A DNA stretch of 64,000 nucleotides from Bacteroidota bacterium (GTDB lineage: Bacteria > Bacteroidota > Bacteroidia > Cytophagales > Cytophagaceae): NCBI GenBank assembly GCA_023391415.1, contig JAEWAY010000011.1, positions 62,001 through 126,000 on the forward strand. Direction: 5' to 3'. A program made the position numbers and the translations under genes. The notes under the pieces are model-generated. The model worked only from the letters and a program-made list of their open reading frames with translations. It searched no databases and had not been told where the DNA came from. Each line of letters opens with the position of its first letter. Position 1 is the stretch's first letter. Below are positions 53,165-61,534 of the stretch, piece after piece.

Positions 53165-53383
53165 TTATTGTCGGCCGTAATTGGTGAAAAGCACAAACAA
53201 AACAATAAACAGCAGAGTAACCGAAAAAAAGCCAATACGCTTGTTCCAGTCCTGTGTCAAAACAATGCTATATGAATAACGCCTGGGCAGAAACAGCCAG
53301 CGAACAGTAGCGTCTGTATATTTAAGTATAACATTCATGAGAACTTCCAATAGCCCTTCTATTATGGCTTCAAAAACAATCAT
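53165..53383 (-). CDS. Small predicted membrane protein
   Basis: A 72-residue protein with an amphipathic N-terminus (MIVFEAIIEGLLEVLMNVIL), a basic middle (LFLPRRYSY) and one C-terminal membrane helix (IGFFSVTLLFIVLFVLF). The ATG at 53383 is preceded by AAAGAGA, a fair ribosome site for this phylum. No family recognised; it is near the RAYT elements. Confidence 0.5.
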   Translation of the reverse strand: MIVFEAIIEGLLEVLMNVILKYTDATVRWLFLPRRYSYSIVLTQDWNKRIGFFSVTLLFIVLFVLFTNYGRQ

Positions 53384-53580
53384 TCTCTTTGGGGTTATGA
53401 ATAGAGCAAAGTTAGTCAATTAGTCTTGTGGGATTAAAGATTTTTGAAGTCTCTCTAAAATAATCAGCGGAAAAATATATGTAATTCCAGACGTATTCGC
53501 TTCATTTTCAGAAAGTATTTTGAACAAATGCAAAGGTGTTGGGTTGATAGCTGTCTAACCATCTAATTCTTTTTAAACGC

Positions 53581-54366
53581 GTGAAAAAAAATCATCTTTT
53601 ACTCACGGCGCTGCTGGCTTGTATGGCTATTACGGGAGCTACGCTGCGCGATACCGGCTCGCCCGGAGGGTTTACCGGTTCACCTATGGACGGACAAAAC
53701 TGTACCATGTGCCATACTTCCTTTGTAGCACAGACAGTGCCCAATCTGATCAGTGCCGATATACCTCAGGAGGGTTATGAACCAGGACAGCGATACCAGA
53801 TTACCGTCACTGGCTCGCATACCGGCGCGACTACTATGGGCTTTGAGCTTACTGCTGAGAGTGGCGATGGCAAAGCGGGTATGTTTACAGTATCGTCGGG
53901 TAGTACGCGGCTGGTAAATAGCGACAATGCCGTCACTCATACAAATCAGGGCGTAGCCGTCTCAGGAGGCAGCCGTACCTGGACGGTAAACTGGACAGCG
54001 CCTGCCACTGGTACGGGCAATGTGACTTTTTACGTGGCGGTCAATGGCGGCAATGGCAACTCGGTGCCGGCGGGAGATCAGATCTATTTATCTTCGCTCA
54101 CGGTGAGCGAACGAAGCGTGACCGCCGCGCGTCTGCAGGCGCTCGCCAATACCAGTCCGTTTTTTTATCCCAATCCGGCCACGGATTATCTTTATATGAC
54201 CGGGTCAGGGCAGGGAGTAATCGCTATTACCGATCTGTCAGGCAATCTGCTGATAGAGCAGCCTGACGCCGCCCGTATAGATCTGGGTAGCCTGGCCTCC
54301 GGAGCCTATTTTATAAAAAAGATCGAAGGAGGACGGACGCGAAGTGCTATTTTTATAAAAAAATAA
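53581..54366 (+). CDS. T9SS protein with Reeler-like domain and CxxCH motif
   Basis: A 261-residue exported protein starting with GTG. It has a signal peptide (KKNHLLLTALLACMAITGATLRD), then SPGGFTGSPMDGQNCTMCHTSF, in which CTMCH is a cytochrome-c-type haem attachment motif, then a beta-sandwich with MGFELTAESGDGKAGMF as in Reeler/choice-of-anchor domains. A short T9SS sorting domain ends it (FYPNPATDYLYM ... LASGAYFIKK). One CxxCH with no obvious distal Met suggests a mono-haem or metal role, but haem binding is inference. Confidence 0.85.
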   Translation: MKKNHLLLTALLACMAITGATLRDTGSPGGFTGSPMDGQNCTMCHTSFVAQTVPNLISADIPQEGYEPGQRYQITVTGSHTGATTMGFELTAESGDGKAGMFTVSSGSTRLVNSDNAVTHTNQGVAVSGGSRTWTVNWTAPATGTGNVTFYVAVNGGNGNSVPAGDQIYLSSLTVSERSVTAARLQALANTSPFFYPNPATDYLYMTGSGQGVIAITDLSGNLLIEQPDAARIDLGSLASGAYFIKKIEGGRTRSAIFIKK

Positions 54367-54545
54367 CCGGATTCAGAGTCTTGGATACGTGTAGTGCTAT
54401 CTTTTGTCTTACTGTATTTTAGATTATTATGTTGGTATGATGAAGCCGTGAAAGCGGATTATCCGGGCTTTTCGATAGTAGGTCAATACAATAACTTTCG
54501 AATAAACTATGCCGTATAACGGGGTCTTAACGCATACTAATTTTC

Positions 54546-55505
54546 ATGAGAAAAGTTTACCTACTATTTTTTGCGCTTATCGCGGTCTTTTTTTTGCCGG
54601 AAGTACAGGCGCAAAATCCCAAGCAGGCCCAGAAGATGAAGAAGGCGCAGCGCAAGGCGGCCAAGAAAAAACGAGACCCTTATGCTCCCCACTACAACGA
54701 CAAGGATAGCGATGGCGATGGTGTACCCGATGGCAGGGACAAGTGTATCAATACTCCCAAAGGCGAAAAAGTGACGCCGTTTGGTTGTCCCTTCGATTCG
54801 GACTTTGATGGCTTGTACGACTATGAAGACGAGTGTGTGCATGAGCCCGGCCCGAAAGCCAATAAGGGTTGCCCATGGGGCGACCGCGACAACGACGGCT
54901 TCAAGGACAATGAAGATAAGTGTCCGGATCAGCCCGGTATCAAGAAGTTTCAGGGTTGCCCCGATACGGATGGCGACGGTATACCCGATCATCAGGACGA
55001 TTGCCCTAACGAGCGCGGGCCGGAAAACAGGAGAGGCTGTCCACCGCCATTTATTGATTCTGATGGCGACGGCATCAGCGACTTTGACGATCTGTGTCCC
55101 AAGGTAAAAGGCATAGCCGCCAACAAGGGCTGTCCGGAGATCAAGAAAGAGGAGCAGGAAGCGCTACGCAAAGCCTTTGAAAACTTATTGTTTGAAACAG
55201 GCAAGGATGTCATTATGACCTCTTCCTATCCATCGCTCAACGAATTGGCCAAGGTGATGCGCAACAACCCGCAGGCCAACCTGTATCTGGAAGGTCATAC
55301 CGACGATGTGGGCGACGACAACGCCAATATGGAATTGTCTGAAAACCGCGCCAGAGCGGTCAAAAACTATCTTGTAAGCAAGAATGTCAATGAATATAAA
55401 ATACGTATCGCCTGGTTTGGAGAGACGAAGCCCAAAGCCAGCAACGATACGGAAGAAGGTCGCCGCCTGAACAGAAGGGTGGAGATGAATATCTTCTATG
55501 AATAA
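54546..55505 (+). CDS. OmpA-family protein with thrombospondin type 3 repeats
   Basis: A 319-residue outer-membrane protein with a signal peptide (KVYLLFFALIAVFFLPEVQAQ). Lys-rich residues follow, then about five acidic calcium-binding TSP3 repeats (DSDGDGVPDGRDKC, DSDFDGLYDYEDEC, DRDNDGFKDNEDKC, DTDGDGIPDHQDDC, DSDGDGISDFDDLC). A C-terminal OmpA peptidoglycan-binding domain closes it (YLEGHTDDVGDDNANMELSENRARAVKNYL). It has no N-terminal beta-barrel, so it probably tethers another outer-membrane component to peptidoglycan. A terminator follows. Confidence 0.93.
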   Translation: MRKVYLLFFALIAVFFLPEVQAQNPKQAQKMKKAQRKAAKKKRDPYAPHYNDKDSDGDGVPDGRDKCINTPKGEKVTPFGCPFDSDFDGLYDYEDECVHEPGPKANKGCPWGDRDNDGFKDNEDKCPDQPGIKKFQGCPDTDGDGIPDHQDDCPNERGPENRRGCPPPFIDSDGDGISDFDDLCPKVKGIAANKGCPEIKKEEQEALRKAFENLLFETGKDVIMTSSYPSLNELAKVMRNNPQANLYLEGHTDDVGDDNANMELSENRARAVKNYLVSKNVNEYKIRIAWFGETKPKASNDTEEGRRLNRRVEMNIFYE

Positions 55506-55533
55506 GAGCGTGTTGTCGAGTTGACAAAAGTAT

Positions 55534-55571
55534 AAGGCTGTCTGGGGATGCTCAGGCGGCCTTACTTTTTT
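55534..55571 (+). terminator. Terminator after OmpA-family gene
   Basis: AAGGCTGTCTG (55534-55544) pairs with CAGGCGGCCTT (55553-55563) using two G-U pairs, with an 8-base loop, followed by ACTTTTTTT. A good rho-independent terminator. Confidence 0.8.
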
Positions 55572-55883
55572 TAGACGATTTATACCTGGCTTTGCCTTGA
55601 ACTACACTGCTAGACTTGATTGAGTCAGGCGGGATACTCGCGGCCGAACGCTTGTTTGATAGGCCAGGCGCGGTGTCCTTTCGCGATTGGGAAGCTGATG
55701 GAGGAGCGCCCGGGAATGATGTCCGGAGGCAAAGTCTATTCAAAAGCGCCTGCCGGATATCTTGGTTTATTGGCGCCACGCTGTTTGATAGAGAGACTGG
55801 ATGTGGTTGGAAAAGCGATTCGCTATAAGTTCATGAAAACAGACTTACGCGAATCGGATAAGAAAGTTGATTTTTTAGAATAT
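55572..55883. other. Intergenic, no recognised gene
   Basis: About 310 bases between the OmpA terminator and the ald stop. A 75-codon minus frame ending in a Lys/Ser-rich tail (YKSSKKSKAA) and overlapping plus frames exist, but none has a recognisable pattern. It could be a decayed gene. Confidence 0.45.
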
Positions 55884-57098
55884 TTAGAACCTCGCGGCCA
55901 GCAGCAGATTGATATCCTTGTATCTTATTCCCAGCCTTCTGGCGATATAGGGTTGTGTGAGATGACCCTTGTAGGTATATATGCCTCTGGCAAACCATTC
56001 CTTTGCGTAGATCATTTCTTCTACTCCGCCTTTTTGGCCGATTTGCAGCAGTATGGGAGTAAATATGTTGCTGAGCGCGTTGGTGGCGGTTCGGGCTACG
56101 ATGGAGGGTATATTGGGTACGCAGTAGTGAATGATGTCGTATTTGCGAAAAACCGGCTCCTTGAGGTTGGTTACCCTGGAGGTCTCAAAACATCCGCCCT
56201 GATCGATGCTTACATCTATGATGACGGAGTTTGGCTTCATTTCCATCACCATGTCTTCGGTGACCACGCATACGCTACCTCCCTCTTCCGCGCGCAGCGA
56301 GCCGATGACTACGTCGGCTTCACGCAATTCCTTGCGCAGGGTATAGGTGTCTATGGTCGAGGTGTAGATTTGCAGACCGAGATCGTGCTTGAGGCGGCGC
56401 AACTTGTACAGGTGGTTGTCGAATATCTTGACTTCAGCGCCTAGTCCTATGCTGGTTCTGGCCGCGTATTCGGCTACGGTTCCGGCTCCCAGTATCAGTA
56501 CCTTGGTAGGAGGCACTCCGGTGATCCCGCCTAGTATAATACCTTTCCCGTTGATACTGTTGAGGTATTCGGCGGCGATCAGCGTCACGGAGCTGCCGGC
56601 GATTTCGCTCATGGCCCGTACTACGGGAGTAGTTCCGGCTTTGTCTTCGATATGCTCGAAGGAGAGTCCCGTGATTTTGCGCTTATTGAGCGCGTTGATA
56701 TACTCCGGCGTGATCATGGCGGTTTGTAAGGCCGAAATCAGGGTTTTGCCCTGCTTCATATAGCTTATCTCTTGTAGGGTGGGAGGTTCTACTTTGAGTA
56801 TGATGTCCGCCTGAAACACTTCCTCGGTGGAGTAGCAAATCATGGCGCCGTTGTCACTGTATTCCTGGTCGGTATATTTGGCGTATTTGCCGGCTCCCGC
56901 TTCTACGATGACCTCATGCCCGTTGGAGGTAAGGATCCGGACCGCGTCGGGGGTCAGGCAGACCCTGTTTTCCATAGTTTCCAATTCTTTGGGTATGCCT
57001 ATGTACAGGTTTTGCTTTCTGCTTTCCACTTTCATCAGCGATTCCTGCGGGTACAGGGCGTGTCCTTTGGCAAGCGCTTCGATTCCCTTGCTTCTCAT
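55884..57098 (-). CDS. ald: Alanine dehydrogenase
   Basis: An NAD-dependent enzyme for the reversible L-alanine/pyruvate reaction; 404 residues. The N-terminal catalytic domain starts with IGIPKELETMENRVCLTP and includes EVIVEAGAG; the Rossmann fold is VLILGAGTVAEYAARTSIGLGAEVKIFD, followed by VIIDVSIDQGGCFETS and the C-terminal HYCVPNIPSIVARTATNALSN. The start at 57098 overlaps the tsaE stop by ATGA, which settles the choice over a longer frame. It is the third gene of the porX-tsaE-ald operon. Confidence 0.93.
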   Translation of the reverse strand: MRSKGIEALAKGHALYPQESLMKVESRKQNLYIGIPKELETMENRVCLTPDAVRILTSNGHEVIVEAGAGKYAKYTDQEYSDNGAMICYSTEEVFQADIILKVEPPTLQEISYMKQGKTLISALQTAMITPEYINALNKRKITGLSFEHIEDKAGTTPVVRAMSEIAGSSVTLIAAEYLNSINGKGIILGGITGVPPTKVLILGAGTVAEYAARTSIGLGAEVKIFDNHLYKLRRLKHDLGLQIYTSTIDTYTLRKELREADVVIGSLRAEEGGSVCVVTEDMVMEMKPNSVIIDVSIDQGGCFETSRVTNLKEPVFRKYDIIHYCVPNIPSIVARTATNALSNIFTPILLQIGQKGGVEEMIYAKEWFARGIYTYKGHLTQPYIARRLGIRYKDINLLLAARF

Positions 57099-57523
57099 TT
57101 TTGTATAACTTGGATCGTTCGTATGGAGTCTTCCTCCTTTATATGGATTTCCAGACGCTGGTCCGGCAGGAGACCCGGGATTCTGGACGGCCATTCAATA
57201 AAACAATAATCGCCGGAGTAGAAATACTCCTCGCATCCTATATCCAGGGCTTCTCTTTCAGTATTGATTCTGTAAAAGTCAAAATGAAAGATAGTCTCTC
57301 CGGCGGAAGTAGCGTACTCGTTTACGATCGAAAAGGTTGGACTGCTTACCATGTCCGTCACTCCCAGTTTCTCACACAAAGCTTTGATCAGTGTCGTTTT
57401 TCCAGCTCCCATCTCGCCATAAAAGGTCCATACTTTTGTCGGTCCCGCGAAGTTAAGGATTAATTCGGACGCTTCCGGCAGATCATCCGTACTTTTACTG
57501 ACTATCTCTTTTACAGAGTTCAT
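57095..57523 (-). CDS. tsaE: tRNA threonylcarbamoyladenosine ATPase TsaE
   Basis: A 142-residue ATPase of the complex that makes t6A37 in tRNAs reading ANN codons. Walker A is GEMGAGKTTL, the switch-like region is SSPTFSIVNEY, and FHFDFYRI and CFIEWPSRI are the family's conserved blocks. It overlaps porX upstream and ald downstream by ATGA each, so the three are translationally coupled. Confidence 0.95.
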   Translation of the reverse strand: MNSVKEIVSKSTDDLPEASELILNFAGPTKVWTFYGEMGAGKTTLIKALCEKLGVTDMVSSPTFSIVNEYATSAGETIFHFDFYRINTEREALDIGCEEYFYSGDYCFIEWPSRIPGLLPDQRLEIHIKEEDSIRTIQVIQK

Positions 57524-59076
57524 TTGGATTCCATAATAATAAAAGGGATAATCATCTCTTCCAGCGAGATTCCACCATGTTGAAATGTATCCTTGTAATA
57601 ATTTACATAATAGTTGAAATTATTGGGATAAGCAAAGAAATAGTCTTCGATCGAAAATACATAGGCTGTGCTCACATTGCGTTTGGGTAAAAAAAAGCGT
57701 TCCGGTTTACGGACTACCAGTACATTGTCGCCGTCAAAGTTGAGGTTTTTACCATGTTTGTACCGAAGATTGGTGTTGGTGTTTTTGTCACCGATAATTT
57801 TGAATGGTTTTTTGACCCGCACCGTTCCATGGTCGGTCGTAATGATGAGCTTGTAACCTTTGCCTACGATTTTTCTGAGCGCGTCCAGCAGCGGCGAATG
57901 CTGAAACCAACTCTGGGTGATGGAGCGATAGGCGGACTCGTCGGGCGCCAGTTCCCGGATCATCTCAGTATCCGTGCGAGCGTGCGAAAGCATGTCGACA
58001 AAGTTGTAGACAATGACGTTCAGGTCGTTGTTGAACAGGTTGTTGATGGAGTCGGTCAACGTTTTTCCGGCGGCCGCGTTGGTGATTTTGTGGTAACTGT
58101 ATTTGACGTCGCCGAGATTATCGCGTTTTAGTTGAGCCGCCAGAAACGCCTCTTCATGATTGTTTTTTCCTTCTTCTTCATCGTCGTTGACCCACAAGTC
58201 GGGATGTTTCTTTTCCATCTCGGAGGGAAGAAGACCCGAAAAGATGGCGTTGCGGGCGAAGTTGGTGGTGGTTGGCAGGATAGAGTAGTATGAGCTCTCC
58301 TCTACCGTATTAAAATAGTTGTTTAGCTGTGGAGCTATGATTTTCCATTGGTCGTATCGCAGATTGTCGATGACGACGAAAAAGAGCTTTTGTTTTTCCT
58401 TCAGCAAAGGAAAAACTTTCTTTTTCATTAGCTGATGCGATAGCAGGGGCTTGTCCGCCCGAGGATCGTTGAGCCAGTCTTCGTATTCGTCCAGTATAAA
58501 TTTGGCGAAGTTGTTGTTCGCTTCACTTTTCTGCATATCGATAATGGCCTTCATGCTTTTGTGCTCGGTATTATCGATTTCGAGTTCCCAATAGATCAGT
58601 TTTTTGTAGATTTCACTCCACTCTTCGTAGCCGATACGATCGTTGTAGGCCATCGCTATATTGCGAAAATCCTGCTGATATCCGATATTGGTTCGTTCGG
58701 TTACGAGCTTTTTATTTTCCAGAAGCTTTTTGACTGATAGTAATATTTGGCTGGAGTTGAGTGGTTTGATCAGGTAATCGGCGATTTTGGAACCTATGGC
58801 CTCTTCCATGATATGCTCTTCTTCACTCTTGGTAATCATGATTACCGGTATTTCCGGTTTGCGGGTTTTGAGATGAGTCAGAGTTTCCAGGCCCGACATG
58901 CCAGGCATGTTCTCGTCCAGAAACACGATATCGTATTTTTCCTCTTCGATCTTTTCCAGAGCGTCCGCTCCACTATGTACCGGAGTGATATCATATCCTT
59001 TGGTTTCTAAAAATAAGATATGAGGTTTTAGCAGATCGATTTCGTCATCGGCCCACAAAATGTTGTATCTTTGCAT
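57520..59076 (-). CDS. porX: PorX: response regulator with PglZ domain
   Basis: A 518-residue two-domain regulator of type IX secretion. Residues 1-120 form a receiver (DDE near 16-18, phospho-acceptor Asp in VFLDENMPGMSG, Thr/Lys later in IMITKSEEEH and DYLIKPLN). A linker of helices follows. The C-terminal PglZ/alkaline-phosphatase-superfamily domain has VVIDNLRYDQWK, ILPTTTNFARNAIFSGLLP, NFVDMLSHAR and IITTDHGTVRVKKP. PorX is the partner of the histidine kinase PorY in T9SS gene control. Its presence agrees with the three T9SS sorting-domain proteins in this window. Confidence 0.95.
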   Translation of the reverse strand: MQRYNILWADDEIDLLKPHILFLETKGYDITPVHSGADALEKIEEEKYDIVFLDENMPGMSGLETLTHLKTRKPEIPVIMITKSEEEHIMEEAIGSKIADYLIKPLNSSQILLSVKKLLENKKLVTERTNIGYQQDFRNIAMAYNDRIGYEEWSEIYKKLIYWELEIDNTEHKSMKAIIDMQKSEANNNFAKFILDEYEDWLNDPRADKPLLSHQLMKKKVFPLLKEKQKLFFVVIDNLRYDQWKIIAPQLNNYFNTVEESSYYSILPTTTNFARNAIFSGLLPSEMEKKHPDLWVNDDEEEGKNNHEEAFLAAQLKRDNLGDVKYSYHKITNAAAGKTLTDSINNLFNNDLNVIVYNFVDMLSHARTDTEMIRELAPDESAYRSITQSWFQHSPLLDALRKIVGKGYKLIITTDHGTVRVKKPFKIIGDKNTNTNLRYKHGKNLNFDGDNVLVVRKPERFFLPKRNVSTAYVFSIEDYFFAYPNNFNYYVNYYKDTFQHGGISLEEMIIPFIIMESK

Positions 59077-59143
59077 ATTCCTGTCAACTCTCCTTTAGGT
59101 TGAGGCAAGTCAATATTATAAAGATAAGGTAATTAAAAAAGTT

Positions 59144-60373
59144 TTGAATAAGAAAAAAATTTTCAATGACCCCATCTATGGTTTTCTGACGATACCGGGA
59201 GAGCTTATTTTTGACATTATTGAGAATCCGGTTTTTCAGAGACTCCGTAGGATCAGGCAATTAGGGTTGACGGAGCTGGTGTATCCGGGAGCCTTGCATA
59301 CGCGCTTTCACCACGCGTTGGGAGCGATGCACCTGATGGGGATTACGTTGGATACCCTGCAAAGCAAAGGACACGATATTAGTCCGGAAGAGAGAGAGGC
59401 CGCGCAGGTAGCTATTTTATTGCACGATATAGGCCACGGGCCATTTTCGCACGCTCTGGAATATTCGCTCTTGGAAGGCGTTCCGCATGAGATGATTTCC
59501 CGAATGATCATGAATCGGCTTAATGAAGAGTTTGACGGAAAGCTGGAGTTGGCTACGCGCATGTTTGACGATACGTACGAACGGGGATTTTTTCATCAGC
59601 TCATATCCAGCCAGCTCGATGTAGATCGTCTCGATTACTTGCAGCGGGACAGTTTTTTTACCGGGGTGTCCGAGGGAACCATCGGCGCGGACCGTATCCT
59701 GAAAATGCTTGACATATCCGGAGACCAGTTGGTTATTGAGGAAAAGGGCATATACAGTGTGGAAAATTTTCTGACGGCTCGCCGCTTGATGTACTGGCAG
59801 GTTTATCTCCATAAGACGACGGTCAGTTCCGAAAAAATGATGATCAGTATTATTCGGAGGGCTAAGCGTCTGGCACAGGAAGGGTTGGATGTTTACGCCG
59901 GAAAAAGTTTGAAAATTTTCCTGAAAAACGCCGTTACATGCAGCGATTTCGAAAGCGATCCTGTCTATCTGGATGAGTTTTGCAGGCTGGACGATTATGA
60001 CATATGGGGGGCTATAAAGATTTGGGCTGAAAGCGAAGATTTTATTCTGTCCTACCTTTGCTCTTCCTTACTCAACAGGAAGTTGTTTAAGATACAGATC
60101 ACGGACGAGAAACTAAATAAAAGCAGAATCGATTCAATAAAAGAGCGCGTTTGTTCGGTATTTGGAGTGGAGGAAAGTGAGACGTCGTATTTTCTGTCTA
60201 CCGGAATCGTATCCAATGAAGCTTATGTGTCCCGGGGACAGAGTATCAATATTCTGACCAAAAAAAACACACTGGTAGATGTCGCCGAAGCTTCGGATCT
60301 GCCAAACATAAAAGCGCTGGGAACCGTAGTGAAAAAACACTATCTGTGTTGCCCCAAAAAGGTTTATTTATAG
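59144..60373 (+). CDS. HD-domain phosphohydrolase (dNTPase-like)
   Basis: A 409-residue protein of the SAMHD1/dGTPase-like HD superfamily. Metal ligands are visible in HTRFHHALGAMHL, in ILLHDIGHGPFSHALE, and in the later LDVDRLDYLQRDSFFTGV. It starts with TTG; the protein pattern NDPIYGFLTIP begins right after it, and no in-frame ATG lies nearby. It probably hydrolyses a deoxynucleotide triphosphate or similar phosphoester. It stands before lpxD with only 23 bases between them. Confidence 0.9.
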   Translation: MNKKKIFNDPIYGFLTIPGELIFDIIENPVFQRLRRIRQLGLTELVYPGALHTRFHHALGAMHLMGITLDTLQSKGHDISPEEREAAQVAILLHDIGHGPFSHALEYSLLEGVPHEMISRMIMNRLNEEFDGKLELATRMFDDTYERGFFHQLISSQLDVDRLDYLQRDSFFTGVSEGTIGADRILKMLDISGDQLVIEEKGIYSVENFLTARRLMYWQVYLHKTTVSSEKMMISIIRRAKRLAQEGLDVYAGKSLKIFLKNAVTCSDFESDPVYLDEFCRLDDYDIWGAIKIWAESEDFILSYLCSSLLNRKLFKIQITDEKLNKSRIDSIKERVCSVFGVEESETSYFLSTGIVSNEAYVSRGQSINILTKKNTLVDVAEASDLPNIKALGTVVKKHYLCCPKKVYL

Positions 60374-60396
60374 AAATTTTGATTTAATTAGAATAT

Positions 60397-61443
60397 ATGG
60401 AGTTTACTACCGGTCAAATTGCCAACCTGATAGGCGGAGAGCTCAAAGGTAGTGAAGCGATCAGAATCAGCACGGTCGCTAAGATTGAAGAGGCGAGGGA
60501 GGGCGCTATCGCTTTTCTGTCCAATCCCAAGTATGAAAACTATATCTACTCGACCGACGCGAGCGCTGTTATCGTCAATCGGAGTTTCGTGCCGAAAACA
60601 GTGGTCAAAGCCGCGTTGATTCTGGTAGACGACGCTTATACAAGCTTTACGATGCTGCTGGAGGAATATCATCGGGTGGTATCCTTCCTCAAAGTGGGCA
60701 TCGAAAATCCGGCTTTTATCGGCGCCAATTCGATTGTAGGCGCGTCCATATACAGAGGCGCGTTTTCGTACATAGGCGACCATTGCCGGATCGGCAACAA
60801 CGTAAAGATTTATCCCCATGTATATATCGGGGATTACGTCGAAATTGGAGACAATACCATCCTGTACCCCGGAGTAAGGATATATGCCAAATCGAAGATA
60901 GGTAGTCACTGCACTCTGCACGCGGGCTGCGTCATTGGCAGCGATGGTTTTGGTTTCGCGCCCCAGAAGGATGGGAGTTATAAGGATATACCTCAGATTG
61001 GCAATGTGGTACTGGAAAATCATGTGAGCATAGGCGCCAATACGGTAGTAGATTGCGCCACGATGGGGTCGACCATCGTTCGTGAAGGGGTCAAGCTTGA
61101 CAATCTGATCCAGATAGGCCACAATGTCGAGATAGGCAAGCATACCGTGATCGCCGCGCAGGCGGGTATCAGCGGATCGACCAAAGTGGGAGACTACTGC
61201 ATGATTGGCGGTCAGGTTGGCCTGGCGGGACATATCAAAATCGCTGATAAAACCAATATCGCGGCTCAGAGCGGTATCGGCAAGACGATCAGTGAGGAAG
61301 GTTCCGTACTTATGGGATCTCCCGCGTTTGAATTCAAAAAATACTTAAAATCAGCCACTGTTTTCAGAAAGCTTCCCGATCTCCAGAAGAGAATAGAGGA
61401 ACTTGAACAAAAAGTACTAAATTTGCCCTTCGAAAACGAATAA
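60397..61443 (+). CDS. lpxD: UDP-3-O-acylglucosamine N-acyltransferase LpxD
   Basis: This 348-residue enzyme adds the N-linked hydroxyacyl chain in lipid A synthesis. The N-terminal uridine-binding domain (FTTGQIANLIGGEL; AIAFLSNPKYENYI) precedes a left-handed beta-helix of hexapeptide repeats (IGNNVKIYPHVYIGDYVEIG; the FGFAPQKDGSYKDIPQIGNV segment; QIGHNVEIGKHTVIAAQAGISGS). A C-terminal helix ends it. It is the first of the lpxD-lpxC/fabZ-lpxA genes. Confidence 0.95.
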   Translation: MEFTTGQIANLIGGELKGSEAIRISTVAKIEEAREGAIAFLSNPKYENYIYSTDASAVIVNRSFVPKTVVKAALILVDDAYTSFTMLLEEYHRVVSFLKVGIENPAFIGANSIVGASIYRGAFSYIGDHCRIGNNVKIYPHVYIGDYVEIGDNTILYPGVRIYAKSKIGSHCTLHAGCVIGSDGFGFAPQKDGSYKDIPQIGNVVLENHVSIGANTVVDCATMGSTIVREGVKLDNLIQIGHNVEIGKHTVIAAQAGISGSTKVGDYCMIGGQVGLAGHIKIADKTNIAAQSGIGKTISEEGSVLMGSPAFEFKKYLKSATVFRKLPDLQKRIEELEQKVLNLPFENE

Positions 61444-61534
61444 CAGGGGTTATAAGGCGATTAAATTTTAACTTTTGTTTCGGATTCAATTGTAAACGAG
61501 AAAGAGATTAACGAAAACGAGAGACTTATTTTAA

